Shown: positions 52,974 to 62,821, numbered from the stretch's first letter. The stretch is 64,000 nucleotides of DNA from Curtobacterium sp. MCJR17_020 (GCF_003234365.2 NZ_CP126260.1:1798001-1862000); one strand, 5' to 3'. Numbers and translations: made by a program. Notes: generated by a model not told the origin, from the letters alone.

Positions 52974-54905
52974 GTGAGCCTGCTCAGCAGCATCACGTCG
53001 CCGCGCGACCTGAAGCGTCTCTCCGACGTGCAGATGACCGAACTCGCCGCCGAGATCCGCCGGTTCCTGGTGGCCGAGGTCGCGAAGACCGGTGGGCACC
53101 TCGGGCCCAACCTCGGTGTGGTCGAGCTGACGCTCGCGATGCACCGGGTGTTCGACTCGCCGAACGACCCCTTCGTGTTCGACACGGGGCACCAGTCGTA
53201 CGTGCACAAGCTCGTCACCGGCCGGCAGGACTTCTCGAAGCTCCGCGAGCGGGGCGGCATCGCCGGCTACCCGCAGCGGAGCGAGTCCGAGCACGACATC
53301 GTGGAGTCCTCGCACGCGTCGTCGTCCCTGTCCTGGGCCGACGGGATCTCCCGCGCCTTCGGGCAGACCGGACAGACCGACCGCACCGTCGTCGCGGTGG
53401 TCGGTGACGGCGCCCTCACCGGTGGGATGACGTGGGAGGCGCTCAACAACATCTCGGACGACAACGACCGCCGGCTGGTCATCGTCGTGAACGACAACGG
53501 CCGCTCGTACGCTCCGACGATCGGCGGCATGGCGCGGTTCCTCAGCTCCGTGCGCACGCGGCGTGAGTACCGGGCGCTGTACGAGACCTCCCGGGCCGTG
53601 GCCGACCGCTTCGGCGCCCCCGGCCGGGCCGTGTACCGCGGGATGCGCGGGGGTCTGCACGGGTTCCTGTCGCGCTTCACGAACAACGAAGCGCTGTACT
53701 CGAACCTCGACATCAAGTACATCGGGCCGGTCAACGGCCACGACCAGCGTGCGATGGAAGCAGCGCTGCGTCAGGCGAAGGCCTACGGCGCCCCGACGAT
53801 CGTGCACGCGATCACCGAGAAGGGCCACGGGTTCGAGCCGGCGCTCCGCGACCAGGCCGACCAGTTCCACGCCGTCGGACACATCGACCCGGAGACGGGG
53901 GAGTCGCTCGACGCTGCGTCGGGTCCGTCGTGGACCTCGGTGTTCGCGTCTTCCCTGGCCGACGCCGGCGCCTCGGATCCTCGGATCGTCGCCATCACGG
54001 CAGCGATGCTCCGACCGACCGGACTGCACCTGTTCCAGGAGCAGCACCCCGACCGGGTCTACGACGTCGGCATCGCCGAGCAGCACGCCGTGACGACTGC
54101 GGCGGGTCTCGCCTACGGCGGCCTGCACCCCGTGGTGGCGCTCTACGCGACCTTCCTGAACCGGGCGTTCGACCAGGTGCTGATGGACGTCGCGCTGCAC
54201 AAGGCCGGCGTGACGTTCGTGCTCGACCGCGCCGGCATCACCGGACCGGACGGACCGTCGCACCACGGCATGTGGGACCTCGCGTTGCTGCAGGTCGTGC
54301 CCGGCATCCGGATCGCGGCGCCCCGTGACGCGGCGACCCTGCGCGAGGAGTTCCGCGAGGCGATCGCCGTCGACGACGCCCCGACGGTGCTCCGGTGGTC
54401 GAAGGGCCAGGTCGGGCCGGACATCCCCGCCGTCCGTCGTCTCCCCGACGGTGTGGACGTGCTGCACGCCGCCGCTGACGGCGTCGAGGACGTGCTCTTC
54501 GTGGCCGTCGGCTCGATGGTGCCGACGGCGCTCGAGGCCGCGGCGCTGCTCGAGGCGCAGGGCATCGGCGTCACCGTCGTCGACCCGCGCTGGGTGGTCC
54601 CGATCCCGGGCTCGCTCATCGAGCTGTCGCGGACGCACCGGCTCGTCATCACGATCGAGGACGGCGTGCGCGTCGGTGGCGTCGGGACCCGGCTCCGGCA
54701 GGACCTGCGGGCCGCCGGGGTCGACACGGGCGTGAACGAGCTGGGGCTGCCGGACGAGTTCATCGACCACGCGACCCGGTCGCAGATCCTCGCCGACGTC
54801 GGGCTGACCGCGCAGGCGATCGCCCGCGACGTCATCGACCAGGTCGTCGGGACGAAGTTGCCCCAGGCGAAGCCCGCCCGGTCGCGGGAGTCGGCCGACC
54901 GGTAG
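52974..54905 (+). CDS. dxs: 1-deoxy-D-xylulose-5-phosphate synthase
   Basis: This 643-aa TPP enzyme condenses pyruvate and glyceraldehyde-3-phosphate, the first step of the MEP isoprenoid pathway. DTGHQSYVHK (about residue 62), the TPP motif GDGALTGGMTWEALNN (about 145), a conserved NDNGRSYAP and the catalytic-Glu segment YDVGIAEQHAVTTAAG (about 363) are visible. GTG at 52974 has AAAGGAG 7 nt upstream; the longer in-frame start at 52893 lies inside the palindrome and is rejected. Confidence 0.97.
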   Translation: MSLLSSITSPRDLKRLSDVQMTELAAEIRRFLVAEVAKTGGHLGPNLGVVELTLAMHRVFDSPNDPFVFDTGHQSYVHKLVTGRQDFSKLRERGGIAGYPQRSESEHDIVESSHASSSLSWADGISRAFGQTGQTDRTVVAVVGDGALTGGMTWEALNNISDDNDRRLVIVVNDNGRSYAPTIGGMARFLSSVRTRREYRALYETSRAVADRFGAPGRAVYRGMRGGLHGFLSRFTNNEALYSNLDIKYIGPVNGHDQRAMEAALRQAKAYGAPTIVHAITEKGHGFEPALRDQADQFHAVGHIDPETGESLDAASGPSWTSVFASSLADAGASDPRIVAITAAMLRPTGLHLFQEQHPDRVYDVGIAEQHAVTTAAGLAYGGLHPVVALYATFLNRAFDQVLMDVALHKAGVTFVLDRAGITGPDGPSHHGMWDLALLQVVPGIRIAAPRDAATLREEFREAIAVDDAPTVLRWSKGQVGPDIPAVRRLPDGVDVLHAAADGVEDVLFVAVGSMVPTALEAAALLEAQGIGVTVVDPRWVVPIPGSLIELSRTHRLVITIEDGVRVGGVGTRLRQDLRAAGVDTGVNELGLPDEFIDHATRSQILADVGLTAQAIARDVIDQVVGTKLPQAKPARSRESADR

Positions 54906-55002
54906 GTGCTGACCGCGCGGCGCTCGGCGGCGCGCGCGGATCGCGCGGGCCGTCCATGCCGGCGCGGGCATGTCCCTCGGGGACGTCTGACATGATCGCC
55001 GC

Positions 55003-55737
55003 ATGCGACGGGGGTTCAGGACGACGGCGGTTGCGATCGGTCTCGCGGTGGTGGCGCTGTCCTCAGGGTGCGCAGCGATGAACGACGGCACGGTCACGCC
55101 GGGTCTCGGTGCCGATGCCCGGATCGGCGCCAGACAGACGATGCACCGTGTGGTCGACTGGGAGGGCACCGTCGCGGTCCACCGGGTCGATGCCACCTGG
55201 ACCGACTCGTGCGGCCACGCGAGCAACTCCGGGTTCTTCCAGCCCGCTTCGGGCACGACGTGTCGGATCGACGCCGGGGCGGTGTACACGATCGACGGTG
55301 CGACCACACCGGTCGACGCGGTGCGCATCGCCGGACCGGCGCTGCGCACGGGCGGCCTGACCGACGAGGACCTCGTGGCACAGGCGATCCAGCCGGACGG
55401 CTCGACACCGTACTTGGTCGACATCGGTGGGCGGCAGTCGATCGCACTCGGCAACGACCTCGGGCAGGACCGGTTCGCGGTCGTGCGGGTCCGCGGTTGG
55501 GACGGGTCACTCGGACTGTGGCAGTCGGAGGGGTCGTCCGTCGTGCAGTCCGCACCGGGTCTCGGCGTCGACGGACGCGACGACGCGGTCCGGGCGAGCG
55601 GGGCGGACTACGTGCTCGTCGTGACGCACAGCGCCGCGTACTTCACGTCGTACGACAACGAGCCGCCCGCGCCGCCGGCACCACGGCCGTCGGTGCCGCC
55701 GTGCTTCAGCGGCAGCAACGACTGCGTCGGTGGTTGA
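55003..55737 (+). CDS. Putative lipoprotein, unknown function
   Basis: The 244-aa protein starts with a basic, hydrophobic signal ending in the lipobox LSSGC (Cys23), so it is probably lipid-anchored outside the membrane. The mature part has cysteines at DSCGHAS, TTCRID and the tail PPCFSGSNDCVGG, which could form two disulfides. No family recognised. A weak -10 (CATGAT, 54991-54996) is 6 nt before the ATG. The gene is convergent with the next one, with 7 bp between stops. Confidence 0.72.
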   Translation: MRRGFRTTAVAIGLAVVALSSGCAAMNDGTVTPGLGADARIGARQTMHRVVDWEGTVAVHRVDATWTDSCGHASNSGFFQPASGTTCRIDAGAVYTIDGATTPVDAVRIAGPALRTGGLTDEDLVAQAIQPDGSTPYLVDIGGRQSIALGNDLGQDRFAVVRVRGWDGSLGLWQSEGSSVVQSAPGLGVDGRDDAVRASGADYVLVVTHSAAYFTSYDNEPPAPPAPRPSVPPCFSGSNDCVGG

Positions 55738-55744
55738 CGGCGGC

Positions 55745-56107
55745 TCACGACAGGGGCGCTGCCGGATCTGGTGCAGCTGCTGAGCGCAGCGCAGCGAGGA
55801 TTGCGCGCGCCATCGGCGTCACCCAGAGGACCTGGCCGGAGTCGAGACCGTCGCGGCCCTCGCGCAGGATCTGGACGCGGGACGAGGAGGCCGACTCGCG
55901 CCGGAAGGCCAGGACGATGTTCTCGGCCCGCAGTGCGAACGACGTCCGGCGGGCGATGACGGCGCCGTCGTCTCGGATCTCCATGGCCGCGGCACCCGGA
56001 ACGGAGTCCACTGCCCGTCGGAGCAGGGCCGGTACAGCGTCGAGCGGGACCGGCAGGACCACGGACGGCCCTGCGGCGGCCTTCGGTGCCCACCACTCCT
56101 GCGTCAT
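55745..56107 (-). CDS. Hypothetical 120-aa protein
   Basis: Not recognised. The N-terminus is MTQEWWAPKAAAGPSVVLPVP; the middle (ALLRRAVDSVPGAAAMEIRDDGAVIARR) looks like a small alpha/beta domain and is followed by FRRESASSSRVQILREG. No signal or transmembrane segment. ATG at 56107 is 6 nt after TACGGT (56119-56114, minus strand), supporting a real leaderless gene. Upstream to 56238 nothing further is seen. Confidence 0.7.
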   Translation of the reverse strand: MTQEWWAPKAAAGPSVVLPVPLDAVPALLRRAVDSVPGAAAMEIRDDGAVIARRTSFALRAENIVLAFRRESASSSRVQILREGRDGLDSGQVLWVTPMARAILAALRSAAAPDPAAPLS

Positions 56108-56238
56108 CCCTGCACCGTACGCCGGGGCGAGCGTTCCCGAGGCCGGCGCTCCATCCCAGCGCACAACCGAAGCCGCCCCCAACCACGGCGATCCGCGGTT
56201 CGGGGCGACTTTGCTGGTGCGAGGGGGACCCGCGCCGG

Positions 56239-58383
56239 CTACCGGGAAGCCGGGCCGACGATCAGTGGGTCGTGGAAGCTCCCACCGAAGACGCGCTCGG
56301 ACGCACCACTGCGGTCGAGGTAAGGGCTGATCCCACCGGCCTGGAACGGGTAGCCCGCGCCGAGGATCAGGCCGAGGTCGATCTCCTCGACGTGCTGGAC
56401 GACCTCGTCCTCGAGCATGCGGTGCAGCTCGTCGGCCAGGGCGTCCTCGAAGCGCTGCTGCATCGCGGCGGCGTCGACCGGCTTCGCGTCCTTCTTCGAC
56501 GGCGCGACGAGCTTGACGGCTGTGGGGTCGTACCCGGTCGCGTTGCCCTTCTTGTCGCGGGTCAGGATCTTCCCGTACTCGGCGATCTTCTTCAGCCCGT
56601 CACCGGGGTAGAAGCGCTCCGGCCAGGCGGCGTGGTGCGAGTCGAGCACGTGCGCCCCGACGGGCAGACCGACGAGCTCGAGCAGCTCGAACGGCGACAT
56701 CGGCAGTCCCAGCGGTGCGGCACCGGCCGCCACGACGTCGAACGAGGTGCCCTGCTCGACTCCGCGCATCGCCTCACCGAGGACCCGTGCGAGCACCCGG
56801 TTGACGACGAAGCCCGGCTGGTCGGCCGTGATGATCGCCGTCTTCTTGAGGGTCTTCGCGACGGCGAGTGCCGTGACGAGCGTCTCGTCGGAGGTGTCGG
56901 CGGTGCGGACGACCTCGAGCAACGGCATCACGGCGACCGGGTTGAAGAAGTGGAACCCGACCAGGCGCGACGGGTCGGACAGTACCGAGCCCATCTCGGA
57001 GACGGACAACGACGAGGTGTTGGTGGCGAGGATGGCGTCCGGTGCGATGACCTGCTCGATCTTCCGGAAGACCTCCTGCTTGACGCTCATCTCCTCGAAG
57101 ACGGCCTCGATCACCCAGTCGGCGTCGGCGAAGGCGTCGTACGACACCGACCCGCTGACGAGTGCGGTGATGCGGTTGGCGTCGTCGGGGGAGATCCGTC
57201 CCTTCTCGAGCAGCTTGCCGACCTCACCGCGGATCCGCTCGACACCGGCGTCGACGCGGGACTGGTCGACGTCGGTGATCACGACGGGGACGCCGAGTCG
57301 TCGGGCGAACAGCAGCGCGAACTGCGAGGCCATCAGACCGGCGCCGAGGACGCCGACCTTCGTGATCTTCTTCGGCTCGACGCCTTGCGGTGCACCGACG
57401 GGCTTCTTCGCACGCTTCTGCACCAGGTCGAACGCGTACATCGACGCGGCGAACTGGTCACCGGAGAGCAGGTCGGCGAGGGCGTCGTCCTCGTCGGCGA
57501 ACCGCTCGTCCAGGGAACCGCCGCGAGCGGCGGCCACGAGGTCGAGCGCGCGGAACGGCGACTTCGGCACCGTCCCGATCTTCGACGCGACCTGCCCACG
57601 GGCGACCTTGACGACCGTGCCCCAGGCAGCCTTCTCGAGCATTCCGGGTTCGTTTGGCCGCTTGACCGACACACGACCGGCGATGACGCCGTCGGCCCAG
57701 GCGACTGCCGACGGCAGGAACGTCACCGACGGGATCAGCACGTCGCCGATGCCGATCTCGACCGCGGCCGGGCCGTCCATCAGGCGGTTGTTCTTGAGGG
57801 GGTTCTCGACGATGACCCGCAGCGCGCGCTCCGGACCGATCAGGCGGGGGAGCAGCGTCGCGCCGCCCCAGCCGGGGATGATGCCGAGGAAGACCTCGGG
57901 CAGGCCGATGCCCTGCGCAGCGGACGAGAACGCCCGGTACGTGCAGTGCAGGGCGATCTCGAGCCCACCGCCGAGGGCGAGCGTGTTCACGAAGGCGAAC
58001 GACGGTACCCCGAGGTCGGACAGCTTGCGGAGCGTGGCGTGCCCGAGGGCAGCCAGGTCGTGGGCGGCCTCGCGGGAGGGCACCGCGGCGGCCTGGGACA
58101 GGTCGGCCCCGGCGGCGAAGCAGTACTCCTTGCCGGTGATCGCGACGCCCTGGATGGTTCCGGCCGTGGCCTCGGTCTTCAGGGTGTCGAGCACCCCGGA
58201 GAGTTCGTGGAGGGTACGCGGCCCGAGGGTGTTCGGACGTTTGTAGTCCTTGCCGTTGTCGAGCGTGATGAGCGCCAGGGTGCCGCCGGAGGGCATCGTG
58301 ACGTGCTTGACGAACGAGTGCGTGACGACCTCGTCCTCGCTGAGTTCGGACAGACGGTCGGTGTCGACGGTGGTCATGCTCAT
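56239..58383 (-). CDS. Fatty acid oxidation multifunctional protein (enoyl-CoA hydratase / 3-hydroxyacyl-CoA dehydrogenase)
   Basis: The 714-aa protein has an N-terminal crotonase domain (AAGADLS oxyanion loop about residue 92; NTLALGGGLEIALH; PEVFLGIIPGWGG). A Rossmann 3-hydroxyacyl-CoA dehydrogenase follows (VGVLGAGLMASQFA about 345; VGFHFFNPV with the catalytic His), then the C-terminal dimer domain. It catalyses beta-oxidation steps two and three. The ATG at 58383 overlaps the thiolase stop (ATGA), so the two are coupled, matching FadB/FadA pairs. Confidence 0.94.
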   Translation of the reverse strand: MSMTTVDTDRLSELSEDEVVTHSFVKHVTMPSGGTLALITLDNGKDYKRPNTLGPRTLHELSGVLDTLKTEATAGTIQGVAITGKEYCFAAGADLSQAAAVPSREAAHDLAALGHATLRKLSDLGVPSFAFVNTLALGGGLEIALHCTYRAFSSAAQGIGLPEVFLGIIPGWGGATLLPRLIGPERALRVIVENPLKNNRLMDGPAAVEIGIGDVLIPSVTFLPSAVAWADGVIAGRVSVKRPNEPGMLEKAAWGTVVKVARGQVASKIGTVPKSPFRALDLVAAARGGSLDERFADEDDALADLLSGDQFAASMYAFDLVQKRAKKPVGAPQGVEPKKITKVGVLGAGLMASQFALLFARRLGVPVVITDVDQSRVDAGVERIRGEVGKLLEKGRISPDDANRITALVSGSVSYDAFADADWVIEAVFEEMSVKQEVFRKIEQVIAPDAILATNTSSLSVSEMGSVLSDPSRLVGFHFFNPVAVMPLLEVVRTADTSDETLVTALAVAKTLKKTAIITADQPGFVVNRVLARVLGEAMRGVEQGTSFDVVAAGAAPLGLPMSPFELLELVGLPVGAHVLDSHHAAWPERFYPGDGLKKIAEYGKILTRDKKGNATGYDPTAVKLVAPSKKDAKPVDAAAMQQRFEDALADELHRMLEDEVVQHVEEIDLGLILGAGYPFQAGGISPYLDRSGASERVFGGSFHDPLIVGPASR

Positions 58384-59600
58384 GCCCCCTTCCGAGCCGA
58401 ACGTGCTGCGGACTTGCTGAAGCCGGGGTTCTCCCAGATGACGGTGCCGCCCTGGCCGAGTCCGATGCACATCGTGGTGATGCCGTACTGGACGTCCGGC
58501 CGCTCGGCGAACTGCGCGGCGACCTGGGTCATCAGGCGGACACCGCTCGATGCCAGCGGGTGGCCGACGGCGATCGCGCCGCCCCACGCGTTGACGTTCG
58601 CGGAGTCCTGCGCGATGCCGTAGTTGTCGAGGAACGCGAGTACCTGCACCGCGAACGCCTCGTTGATCTCGAACAAGCCGATGTCGTCGATCGACAGGCC
58701 GGCCTTCGACAGCGCCTTGTCGGTCGCGGGGACCGGGCCGACGCCCATGACCTCGGGCTCGACGCCCGCGAAGGCGAACGACACCATCCGCATCTTCGTG
58801 GGCAGGCCGTGCTCCTTGGCGCCTTCGGCCGAGGCGAGCAGGCTCATGGTCGCGCCGTCGTTGAGGCCGGCGGCGTTGCCGGCGGTGACCCGTCCGTGCG
58901 GGCGGAACGGCGTCTTCAGCGCAGCCAGTGCCTCGAGCGTCGTGCCCGGACGCGGCGGCTCGTCGGTGCTGATGACGTCCCACCCGTCGCCCTTGTTCAC
59001 CTCGACCGGGATCACGTCGGGCTGCAGCTTGCCGGCGGCCCAGGCGGCGGCGTAGCGCTGCTGGGACTGGACGGCGTAGGCGTCCGTGCGGTCCTTCGTG
59101 ATCGCCGGGAAGCGGTCGTGCAGGCGCTCGGCGGTGGACCCCATCACCAGCGCGTCGCTCGACACCATGCGTTCGGCGATGAACCGCGGGTTCGGGTCCG
59201 AGTTGAAGCCCATCGGGTGGCGCCCCATGTGCTCGACGCCACCGGCGATCGCGATGTCCGCGGCACCGAAGGCGATGGCACCCGCGAGCGTCGTGACGCT
59301 CGTCATGGCCCCGGCGCACATGCGGTCGATCGCGTACCCGGGGACCGACTTCGGCAGGCCGGCCAACATGCCGACGGTGCGGCCCAGGGTCAGCCCCTGG
59401 TCACCTTGCTGCGTGGTCGCCGCGACGGCGACGTCGTCCACCGCTGCGGTGTCGAGCGAGGCGTTCCGGTCGAGCAGTCCGCGCATCGCGTGCACCGCGA
59501 GGTCGTCGGACCGGGTCTTCCAGAACACCCCCTTCTCGCCGGCTCGTCCGAACGGTGTCCGTACTCCGTCCACGAACACGACGTCTGATGCCTTTGGCAA
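58380..59600 (-). CDS. Acetyl-CoA acyltransferase (3-ketoacyl-CoA thiolase)
   Basis: The 406-aa thiolase performs the last step of beta-oxidation. The nucleophilic Cys is in DRMCAGAMTSV (about residue 93), with GGAIAVGHPLASSG (catalytic His) and CIGLGQGGTVIWEN (second Cys) near the C-terminus. First of a two-gene operon with the multifunctional protein. The 127-bp upstream gap to the RNase D stop has no other gene. Confidence 0.95.
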   Translation of the reverse strand: MPKASDVVFVDGVRTPFGRAGEKGVFWKTRSDDLAVHAMRGLLDRNASLDTAAVDDVAVAATTQQGDQGLTLGRTVGMLAGLPKSVPGYAIDRMCAGAMTSVTTLAGAIAFGAADIAIAGGVEHMGRHPMGFNSDPNPRFIAERMVSSDALVMGSTAERLHDRFPAITKDRTDAYAVQSQQRYAAAWAAGKLQPDVIPVEVNKGDGWDVISTDEPPRPGTTLEALAALKTPFRPHGRVTAGNAAGLNDGATMSLLASAEGAKEHGLPTKMRMVSFAFAGVEPEVMGVGPVPATDKALSKAGLSIDDIGLFEINEAFAVQVLAFLDNYGIAQDSANVNAWGGAIAVGHPLASSGVRLMTQVAAQFAERPDVQYGITTMCIGLGQGGTVIWENPGFSKSAARSARKGA

Positions 59601-59727
59601 TCCGGGCCTCCCAGATCCTCATCGATCGGGCCGGAACGCTGGTCGCTCCGGCCGGCCGGGCCTCGCCCGGCGACGCTCCCGACGCTATGCCCCCAGGCTG
59701 GGCGGCCGCATGCCGGTTGGGCGGTTC

Positions 59728-60984
59728 CTACGACTCGACGTCATCCGTCGGCGCGGGCTGCTGTGCAGCAGCGACAAAGGCCGACGCGATGATCGAGGCG
59801 AGTTCCTCCACCTGCCAGGGGCGGGCCTCGTGTGCGGCGAGGGCGGCCCCGACCAGCTCGGTCGACGGCGGCGACGGCGGTGCCCACGAGACCACACGCA
59901 GGGTCTCCGGGGTGAGCAGGTTCTCGAGCGGGATGTCGAGCTCCTCCGACCGCTTCGTCACCGCGGCCCGTGCGGCCTTGTACCGGCGGTCGGCGGCGGG
60001 GTTGCGGTCGGCCCAGGCACGGGGCGGCGGGAGCGTCGCTTCACCGGAGCCGCGGAGCTTCGGCAGGTCCTCGGTCGTCAGGCCCTCGTCGACCGCGGCC
60101 CACCAGCGGTCGAGCTCGGACCGGCTGGCGCGACCCGTGAACGCCTTCAGACCGCCGAGTTCGGTGCGCGACGACGGTGCGGCGGCTGCCGCTGCGACGA
60201 TCGCGGCGTCGGGGATCGTGCGCCCCGGAGCGATGTCGGCCGCGCGGGCGTACTCGTCACGGGCGACCCAGAGCGACCGGGCGATCGCCAGCGCGCGGGC
60301 GCCACGGAGCGCGTGCATGCCGGACAGGCGACGCCACGGCTCGGCACGGACGGGCTTCGGGGCGCGGTGCAGCACCGCGTCGAACTCCTCTTCCGCGATG
60401 CGGGACTTGCCGGCCTCGTCGAGCTTCGCGGCGAGGGCGTCACGCAGGTCGGGCAGGAGCTCGACGTCGAGCGACGCGTAGACGAGCCACGACTGCGGCA
60501 ACGGCCGGGTCGACCAGTCTGCTGCCGAGTGCGCCTTGGCGAGCGTGATCCCGAGCAGCTGCTCGACGACGGCGCCGAGACCGACCCGGGGGAACCCGGC
60601 GATGCGGGCTCCGAGTTCGGTGTCGAAGATGCGGGTCGGGACGAGGCCCACCTCTTGCAAGCAGGGCAGGTCCTGCGAGGCGGCGTGGAACAGCCACTCC
60701 TCGTCGACGATGGCCGCCTGCAACTCGGAGAAGTCGCCGATCGGGATCGGGTCGAACAGGAACGCGCCGGCACCGCGGCGGAACACCTGGATCAGGTAGG
60801 CGCGCTGCGAGTAGCGGTAGCCGCTGGCGCGTTCGGCGTCGACGGCGACGGGCCCGTGACCGGCGGCGATCGCCGCGACGGCCTCGAGGTAGTCGTCGCG
60901 CGACTCGATGACCTTGACGGCCTCGTGCGAGTCCTCGAACGCGGGGTCCGGCGCACCGGGGGTCGAGCTGGCGGGGTCGGTCAC
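59728..60984 (-). CDS. rnd: Ribonuclease D-type 3'-5' exonuclease with HRDC domains
   Basis: The 418-aa DEDDy exonuclease has metal-binding motifs AVDAERASGYRY (Asp-x-Glu, about residue 47), HAASQDLPCL (Asp, about 100) and YASLDVELLPDL (Tyr and Asp, about 175). HRDC-type helices follow in the C-terminal half. It is likely to trim structured RNA 3' ends. GTG at 60984 overlaps the DUF3000 stop (GTGA). Pairing with DUF3000 is conserved in actinobacteria near dxs. Confidence 0.92.
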   Translation of the reverse strand: MTDPASSTPGAPDPAFEDSHEAVKVIESRDDYLEAVAAIAAGHGPVAVDAERASGYRYSQRAYLIQVFRRGAGAFLFDPIPIGDFSELQAAIVDEEWLFHAASQDLPCLQEVGLVPTRIFDTELGARIAGFPRVGLGAVVEQLLGITLAKAHSAADWSTRPLPQSWLVYASLDVELLPDLRDALAAKLDEAGKSRIAEEEFDAVLHRAPKPVRAEPWRRLSGMHALRGARALAIARSLWVARDEYARAADIAPGRTIPDAAIVAAAAAAPSSRTELGGLKAFTGRASRSELDRWWAAVDEGLTTEDLPKLRGSGEATLPPPRAWADRNPAADRRYKAARAAVTKRSEELDIPLENLLTPETLRVVSWAPPSPPSTELVGAALAAHEARPWQVEELASIIASAFVAAAQQPAPTDDVES

Positions 60985-61562
60985 TTGGCGAGCCTCCTCG
61001 GGGCCAGCAGGGTCACACCGTCCGAGGCAGGGGGCAGACCGGCGAGCATGGCGACGATGTCCTGCCATGCCTGGACATGTGCGGTGAGGTCGTCGCCGCG
61101 GGGCGTCCACGACGCGCGGAGTTCCAGCTGGGCGCCGTCGCCCTGTGCGGCGAGGTCGCCGTACCCGCGCGAGATGATCTTGGTGGCCGTACCTGAAGCG
61201 TGGTCGTAGTCGGCCCCATGCGTCTCGAGCGCATCGACGAGCCAGCTCCACGTGACGTCGGCGACGAACTCGTCGACGCCGATCTCCGGTTCGAGTGGTG
61301 CTTGCGCGAACGAGACCACCCGGAACGCGCCGCCCCAGCCCTCGGGTTCTTCGGGGTCGTACAGGGCGATGAACCGTCCGGTGCCGAGGTCGGACTCGAC
61401 GCCGTGCGCGGTGCCGGACACGTCCGCCGCCAGGGCGATCGAGAACGGTGCGATCCGCGTGGGCGAGGGGATCTCGGTGACGGTGGTCTCGGAGCGGCTG
61501 CTGCCGGAGGACACGAACGCGCGGAGCCGCGCGAAGGCGTCGGGCTCTCGGGTTTCGGACAC
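60981..61562 (-). CDS. DUF3000 protein
   Basis: This 193-aa actinobacterial protein carries the DUF3000 landmarks RIAPFSIALAADV and GRFIALYDPEEPEGWGGAFRVVSFAQA, then DVTWSWLVDAL and a C-terminal AHVQAWQDIVAML. Function unknown; the gene is nearly always adjacent to rnd. GTG at 61562 is 6 nt after TAGTCT (61574-61569, minus strand), so leaderless, and it shares a promoter core with the divergent hydrolase gene. Confidence 0.92.
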   Translation of the reverse strand: MSETREPDAFARLRAFVSSGSSRSETTVTEIPSPTRIAPFSIALAADVSGTAHGVESDLGTGRFIALYDPEEPEGWGGAFRVVSFAQAPLEPEIGVDEFVADVTWSWLVDALETHGADYDHASGTATKIISRGYGDLAAQGDGAQLELRASWTPRGDDLTAHVQAWQDIVAMLAGLPPASDGVTLLAPRRLAK

Positions 61563-61585
61563 ACATGCAGACTAGGCTCCGGGCC
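61563..61585. promoter_or_regulatory. Divergent leaderless promoter with overlapping -10 elements
   Basis: The plus-strand -10 TAGGCT is at 61573-61578, 7 nt before the ATG at 61586. The minus-strand -10 TAGTCT is at 61574-61569, 6 nt before the GTG at 61562. The two hexamers share the TA at 61573-61574, so RNA polymerase can engage only one direction at a time. Confidence 0.75.
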
Positions 61586-62809
61586 ATGTCCCGATCCGCG
61601 CGACCCGCCGAGGACGCCGTCCAGGAGACCGCACGATCGGCCGGGTTCATCGCGCTCGGCGCCGGTCTGGCCGCCGCCGCGGTGGGAACGGCCGTCATCG
61701 GCGGCTTCGTCGCCGCTGTCGCCCGCGCCGTCGTCACCCCGGACCGCAAACGCACCGAACGCGTCCCGATCCACGCCGTGGACCCGGTCCGGATGACGGT
61801 CACCATCGAGCGGACCGCCGACACCGAGCTGCAGGGCCGCTACTCCCTCTGGTTCGGCGCCGGCACCGGGCACATGCGCGTCGGTGAGGTCCTCGGCGCC
61901 ACCGACACCACCGTCACGCGCCGCATCATCGCGATCGACGCCGGCGACCCGACCGCTGCACGTCGCGGCCGCTGGGGCGGCTGGCTCTACCTGACGCCCG
62001 GCGAGCTCGACGTGCCCGTCGAAGACATCGACATCCCGACCCCGAACGGGCCCGCACCCGCCTGGATCGTGCGCGCCGACGACCCGGATGCCCCGTGGGC
62101 CGTCCTGGTGCACGGGCGCGGCGTCACCCGCGCCGAGACCATCCGCGCGGTCCCGGTCTTCCGCGCCGCCGGCTACTCCGTCGTGCTCGCATCGTGGCGG
62201 AACGACGGCGTCGCACCGCCGAGCGTCGACGGCAGGTACGGCCTCGGCAGCACCGAGTGGGAGGACATCGACTCCGTCCTCCGTTGGCTCAGCGCCCAGA
62301 ACGCGCAGAGCGTCGTGCTCATGGGCTGGTCGATGGGCGGCGCCGTCGTGCTGCAGACCCTGTTGCGCTCGCGCTTCGCCGGGCTCGTCGACGGTGTGGT
62401 GCTCGAGTCGCCCGTGGTCGACTGGCACGCGGTGCTCAAGTCGCAGAGCCAGTTGATGGGGCTGCCGCGACCGGTGCGCAAGGTCGCGCAGCGTCTGCTC
62501 CGCACGCCGGTGCTGCACCGGCTCGCCGGCCTCCAGCAGCCGGTCGACCTGCGGGAGCTCGACATGGTCACCCGGTCCGCCGAGCTGACGGTGCCGATCC
62601 TCCTGCTGCACAGCGACGACGACGGGTTCGTGCCGTCCTCCGCGTCGCACGACCTGGCGCGCGCCCGACCCGACCTGGTGCGGCTCGAGGTGCAGACCAC
62701 GGCCCGGCACACCAAGCTCTGGAACCACGACGCCGACTGGTTCGACGCCCGCATCCTCGCGTGGCTCACCGAGGTGGTCCAGCGGCGCGGGGCGGCCAGC
62801 GCGCGGTAG
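61586..62809 (+). CDS. Membrane-anchored alpha/beta hydrolase
   Basis: The 407-aa protein has an N-terminal transmembrane segment (about residues 19-45) and a linker domain with RYSLWFGAGTGHMRVGEV. A C-terminal alpha/beta hydrolase domain follows. The triad is Ser in MGWSMGGAVV (about 252), Asp in HSDDDGFVP (about 348) and His in TTARHTKLWN (about 375); GRGVTRAE supplies the oxyanion-side loop. It is probably a surface- or membrane-facing esterase or peptidase of unknown substrate. Leaderless start as described for the divergent promoter. Confidence 0.85.
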   Translation: MSRSARPAEDAVQETARSAGFIALGAGLAAAAVGTAVIGGFVAAVARAVVTPDRKRTERVPIHAVDPVRMTVTIERTADTELQGRYSLWFGAGTGHMRVGEVLGATDTTVTRRIIAIDAGDPTAARRGRWGGWLYLTPGELDVPVEDIDIPTPNGPAPAWIVRADDPDAPWAVLVHGRGVTRAETIRAVPVFRAAGYSVVLASWRNDGVAPPSVDGRYGLGSTEWEDIDSVLRWLSAQNAQSVVLMGWSMGGAVVLQTLLRSRFAGLVDGVVLESPVVDWHAVLKSQSQLMGLPRPVRKVAQRLLRTPVLHRLAGLQQPVDLRELDMVTRSAELTVPILLLHSDDDGFVPSSASHDLARARPDLVRLEVQTTARHTKLWNHDADWFDARILAWLTEVVQRRGAASAR

Positions 62810-62821
62810 ACGCAAGAGCAG

